The notes under the pieces: model-generated | Databases searched by the model: none | The model's input: only the letters and a program-made list of their open reading frames with translations | What the model was told of the DNA's origin: nothing | Translations under genes and position numbers: made by a program | Part shown: in pieces, positions 1 through 8,497 of the stretch | How positions within the stretch are numbered: the first letter of the stretch is position 1 | Layout of the letters: every line of letters begins with the position of its first letter | From: Truepera sp. | Lineage (GTDB): Bacteria > Deinococcota > Deinococci > Deinococcales > Trueperaceae | Reading direction: 5' to 3' | Assembly: GCA_018333895.1 (NCBI GenBank) | Contig: JAGXSJ010000047.1 | Span: 1-32,598, forward strand | Length of the DNA: 32,598 nucleotides

Positions 1-750
1 ATCGGCATTTTTGACACCCAGTTCACGACCTTCCTCGTCAATTTAGCCCAAGGCGACCTGGGGACCTCAGCCCGCACCCGCAGCCCGGTACTTACCGAGC
101 TAGGCAACTTCTATCCTGCAACGCTCGAGCTAGCGCTAGGTGCTATGATCGTTGCGCTGCTGATCGGTATCCCAGCGGGCCTTATCGCCGCGGTCAAACC
201 CAACACCATCGTCGACTACTTCGTCACCCTAGGGGCGTTGATCGGCGTCTCGATGCCGGTCTTCTGGTTCGGCCTGTTGGCTATCCTGTTCTTTTCGGTG
301 CAGCTCGGCTGGTTCCCGGTAGCCGGGCGCGGCACGCTGGCACACCTGGTCTTGCCCGCCATCTCACTGGGCGCCGGTTCGGCTGCCATCATCGCCCGCA
401 TGACCCGCAGCGCTATGCTCGAAGTCCTGAGCCAAGACTACGTGCGCACCGCCAGGGCTAAAGGCCTGGCGCAGCGCCTAGTGATTAACAAGCACGCTTT
501 TCGCAATGCCCTGATTCCGGTCGTCACCATCACCGGCTTGCAGTTTGGCACGCTGATGGCCGGCGCAGTGCTGACCGAGACGGTCTTTACCTGGCCCGGC
601 ATCGGCTCGCTGCTCGTCACCTCGATTCTGGCCCGCGACTACCCGGTGGTGCAGGGGGCGGTATTGCTGATAGCCATCTCGTTTATCGTCATTAACTTAC
701 TGGTGGACATGATCTATGGCGCTATCGACCCGCGCATCCGCTATGACTGA
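1..750 (+). CDS. ABC transporter permease, DppB/OppB family (5' truncated by window edge)
   Basis: Reading frame is open from base 1 (IGIFDTQFTTFLVNLAQGDLGTSARTRSPV...) to the stop at 748-750. Contains the BPD_transp_1 EAA-type motif 'DYVRTARAKGLAQRLVINKHAFRNALIPVVT'. Confidence 0.93.
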   Translation: MGIFDTQFTTFLVNLAQGDLGTSARTRSPVLTELGNFYPATLELALGAMIVALLIGIPAGLIAAVKPNTIVDYFVTLGALIGVSMPVFWFGLLAILFFSVQLGWFPVAGRGTLAHLVLPAISLGAGSAAIIARMTRSAMLEVLSQDYVRTARAKGLAQRLVINKHAFRNALIPVVTITGLQFGTLMAGAVLTETVFTWPGIGSLLVTSILARDYPVVQGAVLLIAISFIVINLLVDMIYGAIDPRIRYD

Positions 751-1795
751 CATCGCCCCCAGACCCGCTCCGCGCCGCTGGCTCCGCCAGCTGCTGCGCC
801 GCCCCTTAGCGGCCACCGGCTTTGCTATCATCGGCCTGTTCTTGCTGATAGTAGCCTTGGCACCGTTTCTAGCCCCTTATAGCCCTACCCGCGAAAACCT
901 GCGCACCCGCTACCTGCCCCCTGGCGAGGGCGTAAGCTGGCGCGGGCCAGACGGCCAGTTTGGCCTCTGGGTCAGCCCGGTGACGCGCCATCCCACCCAG
1001 GGGATTACGCTTGATGCAGGTCGCCAGTACCCGGTTAGGCTGCTGGTACGCGGCGAGTCCTGGACGTGGCTGTTTGGGCTGCTGCGGAGCGACCTGCGCC
1101 TTTTTGGCGTCGATGGCCCGGTCCGCTTCCACCTCCTGGGCACCGATGAGCTAGGGCGCGATGTGTTGAGCCGCTTAATCCATGGCGCCTGGATCTCGCT
1201 CTTTATCGGCGGCATCGCCGTTATCATCGGCATCGTGGTCGGCGTGCCGGTCGGCGCCCTGTCCGGCTATTACGGCGGCAAGTTCGACCTGGTAGTGCAG
1301 CGGCTCATTGACATTGTGCTCGCTTTCCCCGGCATCCTGCTAGCTATTGTGCTGGTCGCCACCTTAGGCACCGGCTTAACTAACGTGATGATCGCGGTTG
1401 GGATCGCCTCGATCCCCATCTATGCCCGCCTGGTGCGCGGCTCGGTCCTCTCGCTGCGCGACCGCGAATTCGTCGATGCTGCTCGAGCGCTGGGCAGGCG
1501 CGACCTGGGGACCTTGTTCCGCCACGTCCTGCCCAATGCCTTGGCACCAGTAATCGTGCAGTCGAGTTTGCAGATGGCGGTAGCTATCCTCTTTGCTGCG
1601 GGCCTCGGGTTCCTCGGCTTGGGCGCCCGCCCACCCGAGCCCGAATGGGGTTTGATGTTGGCGCGAGGGCGTGAATATCTGGCTACTGCGCCGCACGTAG
1701 CGACCTTTCCAGGGCTGGCTATCATGCTGGTGGTACTCGGCTTTAACTTAGTCGGCGACGCGCTGCGTGACGCGCTCGACCCCCGTATGAAATGA
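743..1795 (+). CDS. ABC transporter permease, DppC/OppC family
   Basis: ATGACTGA overlap with upstream permease stop; 'FVDAARALGRRDLGTLFRHVLPNALAPVIVQ' EAA motif; 'HLLGTDELGRDVLSRLIHGA' DppC signature. Confidence 0.93.
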   Translation: MTDIAPRPAPRRWLRQLLRRPLAATGFAIIGLFLLIVALAPFLAPYSPTRENLRTRYLPPGEGVSWRGPDGQFGLWVSPVTRHPTQGITLDAGRQYPVRLLVRGESWTWLFGLLRSDLRLFGVDGPVRFHLLGTDELGRDVLSRLIHGAWISLFIGGIAVIIGIVVGVPVGALSGYYGGKFDLVVQRLIDIVLAFPGILLAIVLVATLGTGLTNVMIAVGIASIPIYARLVRGSVLSLRDREFVDAARALGRRDLGTLFRHVLPNALAPVIVQSSLQMAVAILFAAGLGFLGLGARPPEPEWGLMLARGREYLATAPHVATFPGLAIMLVVLGFNLVGDALRDALDPRMK

Positions 1796-2826
1796 TCACT
1801 GTCTACAGCGAGGCCCACCAGCAGCACCACGGTGCGGCTGAGCTCGACCGGGGCCGCCTGGTGCCGTGCGTGGAACAACCGGCTCGAGCCGAGGCTGTCT
1901 TACAGGCGCTCACCGCAGCAAATCTCGGCCCCATCGTCTCCCCAGATGATGTGCCGATCGACATCCTGGCCCGGCTCCACGAAGTCGGCTATCTGCATTT
2001 CCTCAAGACAGCTTTTACCCGCTGGCGGCAGGTCCACCCCGACAGCGACGCTCTCCCCTACTGCTGGCCGCCTAGCGGTAGGGGCCATCCCCCACCCAGC
2101 CTTTACGGGCAGCTAGGCCATTACGCCTATGACGCCGGTACGCCGATCACGGCAGGCACCTGGGAGGCGGCTACCGCCGCCGTTCGGGTTACCCTCAGCG
2201 CCCTTAGGCACCTACACGCCGGCGCACGGATGGCTTTTGCCCTCTGTCGGCCGCCCGGCCACCATGCCGGGCCGGACTATTACGGCGGCTACTGCTTTTT
2301 CAACAACGCTGCCGTGGCTGCACAGGCCTGGGCCGAAGCGGGGGCCCGCGTAGCCATCCTCGACGTGGACTACCACCACGGCAACGGCACCCAAGACCTC
2401 TTCTACCGGCGCGACGACGTGCTGGTGATATCGATCCATGCCGATCCTGCCGAGGAGTACCCGTTCTACTGGGGCCATGCCGACGAGCGCGGTGAAGGGT
2501 CGGGGCGCGGCTATAACCATAACCTCCCCTTACCCTGGGGGACCGGCTGGACAGGCTATCGGGAGGCGCTTGACCAGGCGCTGAGCCTAGTCGCTGCCTT
2601 TAAGCCCGACGGGCTGGTGGTGTCGCTGGGGCTCGACACCTACGCGCAGGATCCGATCGCCCGCTTTGCGCTAACGAGCGACGACTACCCCTTGCTGGGG
2701 CGGGCCATCGCCACGCTAAACCTGCCGACGCTGTTCGTGTTAGAGGGCGGCTATCACCTGGCAACCCTGGGCCACCACACGGTAGCGGTGTTGCGCAGCT
2801 TTGCGCTTCAGGCCGCTACGAGCTGA
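1792..2826 (+). CDS. Histone deacetylase family protein / acetylpolyamine amidohydrolase-like
   Basis: 'CRPPGHHAGPDYYGGYCFFNNAAVAAQ' and 'ILDVDYHHGNGTQDLFY' zinc-amidohydrolase motifs; ATGA overlap with upstream permease. Confidence 0.93.
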   Translation: MITVYSEAHQQHHGAAELDRGRLVPCVEQPARAEAVLQALTAANLGPIVSPDDVPIDILARLHEVGYLHFLKTAFTRWRQVHPDSDALPYCWPPSGRGHPPPSLYGQLGHYAYDAGTPITAGTWEAATAAVRVTLSALRHLHAGARMAFALCRPPGHHAGPDYYGGYCFFNNAAVAAQAWAEAGARVAILDVDYHHGNGTQDLFYRRDDVLVISIHADPAEEYPFYWGHADERGEGSGRGYNHNLPLPWGTGWTGYREALDQALSLVAAFKPDGLVVSLGLDTYAQDPIARFALTSDDYPLLGRAIATLNLPTLFVLEGGYHLATLGHHTVAVLRSFALQAATS

Positions 2827-3473
2827 CCGTCTAACAGGTGGTAGCGCTCATCGACGTCGCTGACTAGTCCCTCATCATGGGTCACCAGCAAGACGGCGCT
2901 TCCCTCGTGACGCGCCAGGGTCACCAGCAGTTGAAAGACCGCTCGAGCATTGTGGCGGTCCAGACTCCCGGTCGGCTCATCGGCTAGCAGCAGCGCCGGG
3001 CGGTTATAGAGGGCTCGAGCCACCGCTACCCGCTGTCGCTCGCCGCCCGATAGCTTGTTGGGGAGGTAGTGAGCACGATCTTGCAAGCCGACCTGCCATA
3101 ACAGCGAAGAGGCCCGCTCGGGGTCGAGCTGGCCGCTGATCCGGCCCGGTAACATAACGTTGTCATGCACGCTTAAGTCGGCCAGCAGGTAGTGCTGCTG
3201 AAAAACCAGCCCTAAGTGCTTAGCCCGTAGCGCCGCCAACATCTCCTGGCTAAGGGCATGAACTGGCTGTTTAAGCCAGTAGACCTCCCCTGAACTGGGC
3301 CGCTCCAGGCCCGCCAAGAGGTGTAGCAGGGTGCTCTTGCCCGAACCTGACGGTCCTAGCACCGCGGCTACCTGAGCGGGTTCAAGGGCCAGCGTCACAC
3401 CCTTTAACACGCGCAACGCCTCACCAGCGCTGTAAAAGGTGCGATGCAGGTCGATCGCGCGCAATACCGCCAT
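2808..3473 (-). CDS. ABC transporter ATP-binding protein, LolD/MacB-type
   Basis: Walker A 'GPSGSGKST', signature 'LSGGERQRVAVARAL', Walker B 'LLLADEPTG'. Start set at MAVLRAIDL behind a TATAGT box. Confidence 0.92.
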   Translation of the reverse strand: MAVLRAIDLHRTFYSAGEALRVLKGVTLALEPAQVAAVLGPSGSGKSTLLHLLAGLERPSSGEVYWLKQPVHALSQEMLAALRAKHLGLVFQQHYLLADLSVHDNVMLPGRISGQLDPERASSLLWQVGLQDRAHYLPNKLSGGERQRVAVARALYNRPALLLADEPTGSLDRHNARAVFQLLVTLARHEGSAVLLVTHDEGLVSDVDERYHLLDGQLVAA

Positions 3474-3479
3474 AGTTTC

Positions 3480-3485
3480 ACTATA
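3480..3485 (-). promoter_or_regulatory. -10 box TATAGT, 6 nt before ATG of LolD-like gene
   Basis: TATAGT-gaaact-ATG on the minus strand. Confidence 0.6.
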
Positions 3486-3586
3486 CGGCCTCAACCTAAT
3501 CAAAACGGGTTCTCGGCTCTTGACCCCTAAGGCTAGCAGCTATGGTAACCTTAGCCCAACTCCTATGTGCCGCCAGGAGCCCCGCC

Positions 3587-4279
3587 ATGTTCGACCTTAA
3601 AGCCTTCTTGCGCCAGGTCCCGCTCTTTAAGGACGTCCCCCAGCGAGCCATCGACATCGCCGCCGAAGCCATGCAGCTGCGCAGCTTCGAGGCTGGTTCT
3701 ACGCTCTTTCGTGAAGGTGACACCGGCGAAGCGCTCTACATCCTGGTGAGCGGTCTGGTCAAAGTCTCTAAAGTCGATCTGGATGGGCACGAGAAGACGC
3801 TAGCCATCTTCCAGTCCTCCGAGGTACTAGGCGAGATGGCGCTGCTGAGCGAAGATCAGCGGAGCGCCACCGCGCTGGCGCTGAGCAAGGTCGAGGCGCT
3901 GGTGCTTTACCGAGACGACTTCTTGAAGTTGCTGACCAACTATCCCATTATCAACCTGAACTTAACCAGCACGCTGGCGCAGCGCCTGCGCGGGATGAGC
4001 GACGAGGCGCAGGTCCTGTCATATAAGGACGCTCAGGGGCGCGTGGCTTACGTGCTACTAAGGCTCTATCGCGGTGGGGTGCTGGAGTTTAATAAGGGGG
4101 GCCAGGCTGTTGTGCGTTTAACCCATCAAGAGCTAGCCAGCCTCGCCGGCACTAGCCGCGAGACAGTTACCAGAGCTCTCAAGGTGCTCGAGGACGAGGG
4201 AGTGATTCAGACCCGACCCAAAGAGGTGCTAATCAGCGATCCGGACGGCCTCGAGGAGATCTTGCACGGCATCCGCTGA
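3587..4279 (+). CDS. Crp/Fnr family transcriptional regulator
   Basis: cNMP-binding fold 'FEAGSTLFREGDTGEALYILVSGLVKVSK' and C-terminal HTH 'THQELASLAGTSRETVTRALKVLEDEGVI'. The frame also opens from ATG 3542, so the start is uncertain. Confidence 0.92.
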   Translation: MFDLKAFLRQVPLFKDVPQRAIDIAAEAMQLRSFEAGSTLFREGDTGEALYILVSGLVKVSKVDLDGHEKTLAIFQSSEVLGEMALLSEDQRSATALALSKVEALVLYRDDFLKLLTNYPIINLNLTSTLAQRLRGMSDEAQVLSYKDAQGRVAYVLLRLYRGGVLEFNKGGQAVVRLTHQELASLAGTSRETVTRALKVLEDEGVIQTRPKEVLISDPDGLEEILHGIR

Positions 4280-4295
4280 GGTTCCCGCGGGCGGA

Positions 4296-4916
4296 TCAGC
4301 CAGCGCTAGCATTCCAGTGAAGCGCCGCCAGCTTAACCTCCAGCCGCGCCGCTAGTTGCGCCTTGACCGACGGCCAATCGAGGTCGGTGATGGCAAAGAC
4401 CACGGTATCGCGGATAAAGTCATCTTTAGCGATCATATGCCGCCGCAACACACCCTCATAAACCGCGCCGAGCCGCCGGATGGCCTCTTGAGAGCGGAGA
4501 TTGCGGGCATCGGTATGAAGCTGCACGCGCAAAAAGTCCTGCTCTTCAAAGAGATACTTAAGCATCAGGTACTTACTCTCCACGTTGGCGGCCCCCCCCT
4601 GATAGCGCGGGTCGAGCCAGGTGTAGCCCAGTTCGCAGTTGCGGTGCTGCCAACGGATGTCGGCGTAGCGGCTAGTACCGATCAACCGGCCGGTGAGCGC
4701 CTCTTTGATCACGAAGGGATACGCTTCACCGCACGTGCGGTCGCCAAAAGCCTTGTCAAAGTAGGCGTCGCGCTGGGCCTCCGTTACCGGAGTAGAGGTG
4801 TAGACAAAGGCCTCGGGCGTGGCCTGGGCGATAGCCATCAGCGGGGCGATATGCTCAGGTTCTAGGGGCTCGAGCCTAACGAAGCGGCCACACAGCGTGA
4901 GCGGGTGAGCAATCAT
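4296..4916 (-). CDS. GNAT family N-acetyltransferase (RimJ/RimL-like)
   Basis: 'LCGRFVRLEPLEPEHIAPL', 'IGTSRYADI', 'NCELGYTWLDPRYQGG', 'LHTDARNLRSQEAIRRLGAVYEGVLRRH'. Confidence 0.92.
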   Translation of the reverse strand: MIAHPLTLCGRFVRLEPLEPEHIAPLMAIAQATPEAFVYTSTPVTEAQRDAYFDKAFGDRTCGEAYPFVIKEALTGRLIGTSRYADIRWQHRNCELGYTWLDPRYQGGAANVESKYLMLKYLFEEQDFLRVQLHTDARNLRSQEAIRRLGAVYEGVLRRHMIAKDDFIRDTVVFAITDLDWPSVKAQLAARLEVKLAALHWNASAG

Positions 4917-4923
4917 GCCCCAT

Positions 4924-4929
4924 AGTTTA
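4924..4929 (-). promoter_or_regulatory. -10 box TAAACT, 7 nt before ATG of GNAT gene
   Basis: TAAACT-atggggc-ATG on the minus strand. Confidence 0.55.
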
Positions 4930-5574
4930 AGCTACCTCGCTTAACGAGTCGGTCAACTCCAGGTCATAGGGCATAATGGCGGCAAAATCGACCGGGCGCT
5001 GCAAGCCGATAAAGCTGGCGATCACCACGGCATGAGTGACTACTGCTATGGTTTGGCAACGCCCGTAGCGCTTAAGCACCCCGGTCACACGGGCGCGAAC
5101 CTCCTCTAAGCTCTCCCAGGAGCGCTCCTCGGGCGGCGGCACCTGGCGCGCTTCAGCCGGGCGGCGCCGCTCGCGCTCCAGTGGGTAGGGGCTGCTCTGG
5201 CGCGGAGCGCGGCGATCCGGGAAGGTGATCACACCGGTGTAGTAGCTCAGCTCGCGGTTAGCCCTGGCGATCACCGCTTCGTCTACTTCGGCCAGCGAGT
5301 CTTTTTGCGGGAGCCATTCGTGCAGGTCGTACTCAACGTAGAGCGGCTTACCGAGCACCTGATTGAGCCTTGCTGCCGACTCGAGCGCCCGCGTGTAGCT
5401 GCTGCAGAGCACCACCTCGGCCTCCTGCAAGCGGAAATCGCGGGCGATGGTCTCCATCTGCAGGCGGCCTAACGGGGTCAGGGGGGCGAACGAACGCGCC
5501 CAACCGCGCACCCCGCGCCGCTCTAAGAGCCCCCAATCGGTCTGGCCGTGCCGGATGAAATAGACCTTCACCAC
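4927..5574 (-). CDS. Histidine phosphatase family protein
   Basis: 'VYFIRHGQTDW' RHG motif, 'LTPLGRLQ', 'VVTHAVVI' second catalytic His. GTG start; 5571 is an alternative start. Confidence 0.9.
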   Translation of the reverse strand: MVKVYFIRHGQTDWGLLERRGVRGWARSFAPLTPLGRLQMETIARDFRLQEAEVVLCSSYTRALESAARLNQVLGKPLYVEYDLHEWLPQKDSLAEVDEAVIARANRELSYYTGVITFPDRRAPRQSSPYPLERERRRPAEARQVPPPEERSWESLEEVRARVTGVLKRYGRCQTIAVVTHAVVIASFIGLQRPVDFAAIMPYDLELTDSLSEVA

Positions 5575-5666
5575 TTACCTCGCTCTTACCCCCCCCGCAC
5601 TAGGCTTAGCCTACGCCGACATGGCCCCTCTGGCTGTCGGAAGTTTTACTTTGTGCTCGCTAGGGC

Positions 5667-5672
5667 TATAAT
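5667..5672 (+). promoter_or_regulatory. Consensus -10 TATAAT upstream of proline dehydrogenase
   Basis: TATAAT in 'gctagggctataatggatagcactATG'. Confidence 0.6.
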
Positions 5673-5714
5673 GGATAGCACTATGGAACCAGGTGATTTT
5701 TGCGAGGTGCCGTT

Positions 5715-6647
5715 ATGCTCGAGCTAACCTATCGCCGCAGCCTGTTAGCGGTGGCCAACCTGCCGCCGGTAGCCGGCTTCGTCAAGCGCTTCGGCTGGCG
5801 GCTCGGAGTCGGGCGTTTTGTAGCCGGGGAGGATTTGGACAGCGCCGTGGCTGTGCTTAAGCGGCTTGATGAGCAGGGCCTAGCCAGCATCCTCGATCTG
5901 CTCGGTGAGTTCGTGGCCAGCCCCGAGGGGGTTTCGGCCATGGTCCAGGAGATCGAAACGGCGCTAACGCGGCTTGCTAGTGCTCCACAAAGAGCCATGA
6001 GTGTCAAGCCGACTCAGCTCGGGCTGGGGCTAAGGGAGGGGGCCATTGATACCGCCCTAAAGAACGCCCGCCGCCTGGCCCGGCGCGCTCAGGAGGCCGG
6101 GGCACGGCTCTGCTTCGACATGGAGAACCACCCCTATGTGGACGGCACCCTAACTATCTATCGCACCCTCCATGCTGAAGGGTTTGACAACGTCTCCACC
6201 GTGTTGCAGAGCTACCTTAAGCGGAGCCTGCAAGACCTTGACGACCTCCTTGCCCTAACCCCCAAGCCGGTGCTGCGGTTGGTTAAGGGCGCTTATCTTG
6301 AGCCGGAGCAGATCGTGTATCGGGACCTAGCCCAGGTCGATAGATTGCTGCGCGAGATGATCTATCGCGGGCTCGAGGCCGGGGCACACATCGACATCGC
6401 CACCCACGACGAAACGTTGATTCGGGAGACTGAGGCCTTTGTACGAGGGGCTAAAATCCCTCCGGAACAATACGAGTTTCAGCTCCTCTACGGCGTTAAA
6501 CCGAAGCTCCAACAGGCCTTGCGCCAGCGCGGTCACACCGTGCGCATCTACGTCCCTTACGGCAAGGACTGGTACGGCTACTACAGCCGCCGCCTGGCCG
6601 AGCGCCCAGCCAATCTGGCGTTCGTGCTGCGGGGGCTGTTCGGTTAG
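5715..6647 (+). CDS. Proline dehydrogenase (monofunctional, PutA/FadM type)
   Basis: 'QLGLGL', 'DMENHPYVDGTL', 'LVKGAYLEPE', 'IATHDE', 'YEFQLLYGV', 'VRIYVPYGKDWYGYYSRRLAERPAN' proline dehydrogenase motifs; followed by P5C dehydrogenase. Confidence 0.95.
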   Translation: MLELTYRRSLLAVANLPPVAGFVKRFGWRLGVGRFVAGEDLDSAVAVLKRLDEQGLASILDLLGEFVASPEGVSAMVQEIETALTRLASAPQRAMSVKPTQLGLGLREGAIDTALKNARRLARRAQEAGARLCFDMENHPYVDGTLTIYRTLHAEGFDNVSTVLQSYLKRSLQDLDDLLALTPKPVLRLVKGAYLEPEQIVYRDLAQVDRLLREMIYRGLEAGAHIDIATHDETLIRETEAFVRGAKIPPEQYEFQLLYGVKPKLQQALRQRGHTVRIYVPYGKDWYGYYSRRLAERPANLAFVLRGLFG

Positions 6648-6695
6648 CCAACGCGAGGGACGCAAAGCTTTCTCTTTTGGAAAGGAGCCGAACAG

Positions 6696-6917
6696 ATGGA
6701 AGGTGTGAAAGTTGCCGATTTGAGAATAGACGAGTTTAGGGAGCTTGTTCGGGAAATTGTCGTGCAAGCGCTCTCAGAGGCGCTCATAGATCCCGATCAA
6801 GGATTGGAATTGCGGGAGGACTTCGTCAAAGAGCTTCAACGTTCCCTCGCGACCTTGAGAGCCAGGGCTAGGCTATTGCCCGCACGAGAAGTTGCTGAAA
6901 GGTTGGGGCTAGCTTGA
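6696..6917 (+). CDS. Small antitoxin-like protein (73 aa) between proline dehydrogenase and P5C dehydrogenase
   Basis: Preceded by a strong SD (aaaggag). Protein 'LRIDEFRELVREIVVQALSEALIDPDQGLELREDFVKELQRSLATLRARARLLPAREVAERLGL' resembles small antitoxin-like proteins often paired with RelE/ParE-type toxins (recalled, not searched). TGATG overlap with the next gene. Confidence 0.72.
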   Translation: MEGVKVADLRIDEFRELVREIVVQALSEALIDPDQGLELREDFVKELQRSLATLRARARLLPAREVAERLGLA

Positions 6918-8467
6918 TGGAGCTATTTGAACCTTTTCGTAACGAGCCTTATTCGGACTTCACCCAAGAGGGACCGCAGCAGGCCTACCGCCAAGCACTG
7001 GCTGAGGTGCGCAATCAACTGGGGCGCGATTATCCGCTCATCATCGGGAACAAACCGCTGGAGACGGGGCAGTGGATCGTCTCTTCTAACCCCTGCGCCA
7101 AGGATGAGGTGATCGGCCGTGCCGCCAAAGCGCAAGCCGCGCAGATTGAGCCGGTGATGGCGGCGGCCTACCAGGGCTACCATGAGTGGTCGGGCTGGAG
7201 CATGGCCGAGCGGGCCCGCACGCTGGTCAAGCTGGCGGCTATCATGCGGCGGCGCAAGCTCGAGCTAGCGGCCTGGATGACCTTGGAAGCGGGTAAGAAC
7301 TACGCTGAAGCCGAAGCCGACACCGCTGAAGCCATCGACTTCGTTGAGTACTACGCCCGCCAGTCGTTGCGCTTAGCCGAGCCCCTCCCTACTTACCCCT
7401 ATCCCGGCGAAGAGAACACCTCGTTCTTGATCTCCATCGGCGTCGGCGTGGTTATCCCGCCCTGGAACTTCCCGCTGGCCATCCTCACCGGCATGACTAT
7501 CGGCCCGGTAGCGGTCGGCAACGCTGTCATCGTCAAGCCGGCTTCAGATACCCCCGTTATCGCCGCCAAGTTCATGGAGTGCGTGCTGGAGGCTGGCTTC
7601 CCGCCCGGTGTGATCAACTACTTCCCCGGCGGCGGGAGCGATATCGGCGACGCGCTGGTCGACCACCCCAGGACGCGCTTTATCAACTTTACCGGCTCGC
7701 TGGCGGTCGGCCTGCGCATTAACGAGCGCGCCGCCAAGGTGCAGAGTGGCCAGACCTGGCTCAAAAAGGTCTATCTGGAGCTAGGCGGCAAGGACGCCCT
7801 CATCGTAGACGAGAGTGCCGATCTGGACCTAGCCGCGGCGGCGGCGGCAGCCAGCGGCTACGGCTACCAGGGTCAGAAGTGCTCAGCTATGAGCCGCCTG
7901 ATCGTAGTCGATAAAGTCTACGACGCCCTGCTGAAAAAGTTCTTAGCTAGAGTCGGCGCGCTTAAGCTCGGCCCGGCAGAGGGGAACTATCCGGTCAACG
8001 CAGTAATCAGCGCTAAGGCCCAGGAGAGCATTCTCGGCTACATCGCCAAGGGCAAGGAGCAGGCGCGCCTGGTCTTAGGCGGCAAGACCGCACGGCCTGA
8101 CGGCCACTACCTCGAGCCGACCGTGTTCGCCGACGTTCCTGAAGACGCCGCCATCGCCTGCGAGGAGATCTTTGGCCCGGTGGTCGCCGTCATGCGCGCC
8201 AAAGACTTTAGCGATGCCTTGCGTATCGCTAACGACTCACCCTATGGCCTCACCGGCGGAGTAATCAGCCGCCAGCGCGAACACATCGAGCGGGCCCGCC
8301 GCGAGTTCATGGCCGGTAACCTCTACGTCAATCGCAAGATCACCGGGGCACTGGTAGGGGTGCAGCCCTTTGGCGGCTTTAAGCTCTCAGGCTCTAACGC
8401 CAAGGCCGGCGGGCCGGACTACCTGCGGCTGTTTATGGAGATGAAGACCGTCACCGAGCGGTTTTAG
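6917..8467 (+). CDS. 1-pyrroline-5-carboxylate / L-glutamate gamma-semialdehyde dehydrogenase
   Basis: Aldehyde dehydrogenase motifs 'VIPPWNFPLAI', 'FTGSLAVG', 'LELGGKDALIVD', 'GYQGQKCSAMSR'; paired with proline dehydrogenase. Confidence 0.95.
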   Translation: MELFEPFRNEPYSDFTQEGPQQAYRQALAEVRNQLGRDYPLIIGNKPLETGQWIVSSNPCAKDEVIGRAAKAQAAQIEPVMAAAYQGYHEWSGWSMAERARTLVKLAAIMRRRKLELAAWMTLEAGKNYAEAEADTAEAIDFVEYYARQSLRLAEPLPTYPYPGEENTSFLISIGVGVVIPPWNFPLAILTGMTIGPVAVGNAVIVKPASDTPVIAAKFMECVLEAGFPPGVINYFPGGGSDIGDALVDHPRTRFINFTGSLAVGLRINERAAKVQSGQTWLKKVYLELGGKDALIVDESADLDLAAAAAAASGYGYQGQKCSAMSRLIVVDKVYDALLKKFLARVGALKLGPAEGNYPVNAVISAKAQESILGYIAKGKEQARLVLGGKTARPDGHYLEPTVFADVPEDAAIACEEIFGPVVAVMRAKDFSDALRIANDSPYGLTGGVISRQREHIERARREFMAGNLYVNRKITGALVGVQPFGGFKLSGSNAKAGGPDYLRLFMEMKTVTERF

Positions 8468-8497
8468 CGCAAGTTGAAAAGTTCTGGGCTGTCGAGG

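Noticed and set aside
3565-3600. Possible 11-codon uORF (MCRQEPRHVRP) before the Crp/Fnr gene
   Set aside because: The Crp/Fnr frame itself may start at ATG 3542 behind an aaggct box similar to the rhomboid promoter, so the mini-ORF is not needed; too ambiguous to report as a finding.
4356-4865. 169-aa + strand ORF opposite the GNAT gene
   Set aside because: Antisense shadow of a clear acetyltransferase; typical long spurious ORF in GC-rich DNA with no recognisable motifs.
5602-5614. Palindrome TAGGCTTAGCCTA between the phosphatase and proline dehydrogenase genes
   Set aside because: Could be two overlapping TAGGCT -10 boxes or an operator, but short and unsupported by other evidence.
6696-6917. 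Complete type II toxin-antitoxin system
   Set aside because: Only an antitoxin-like ORF is present; neighbouring ORFs are metabolic enzymes, no toxin seen.
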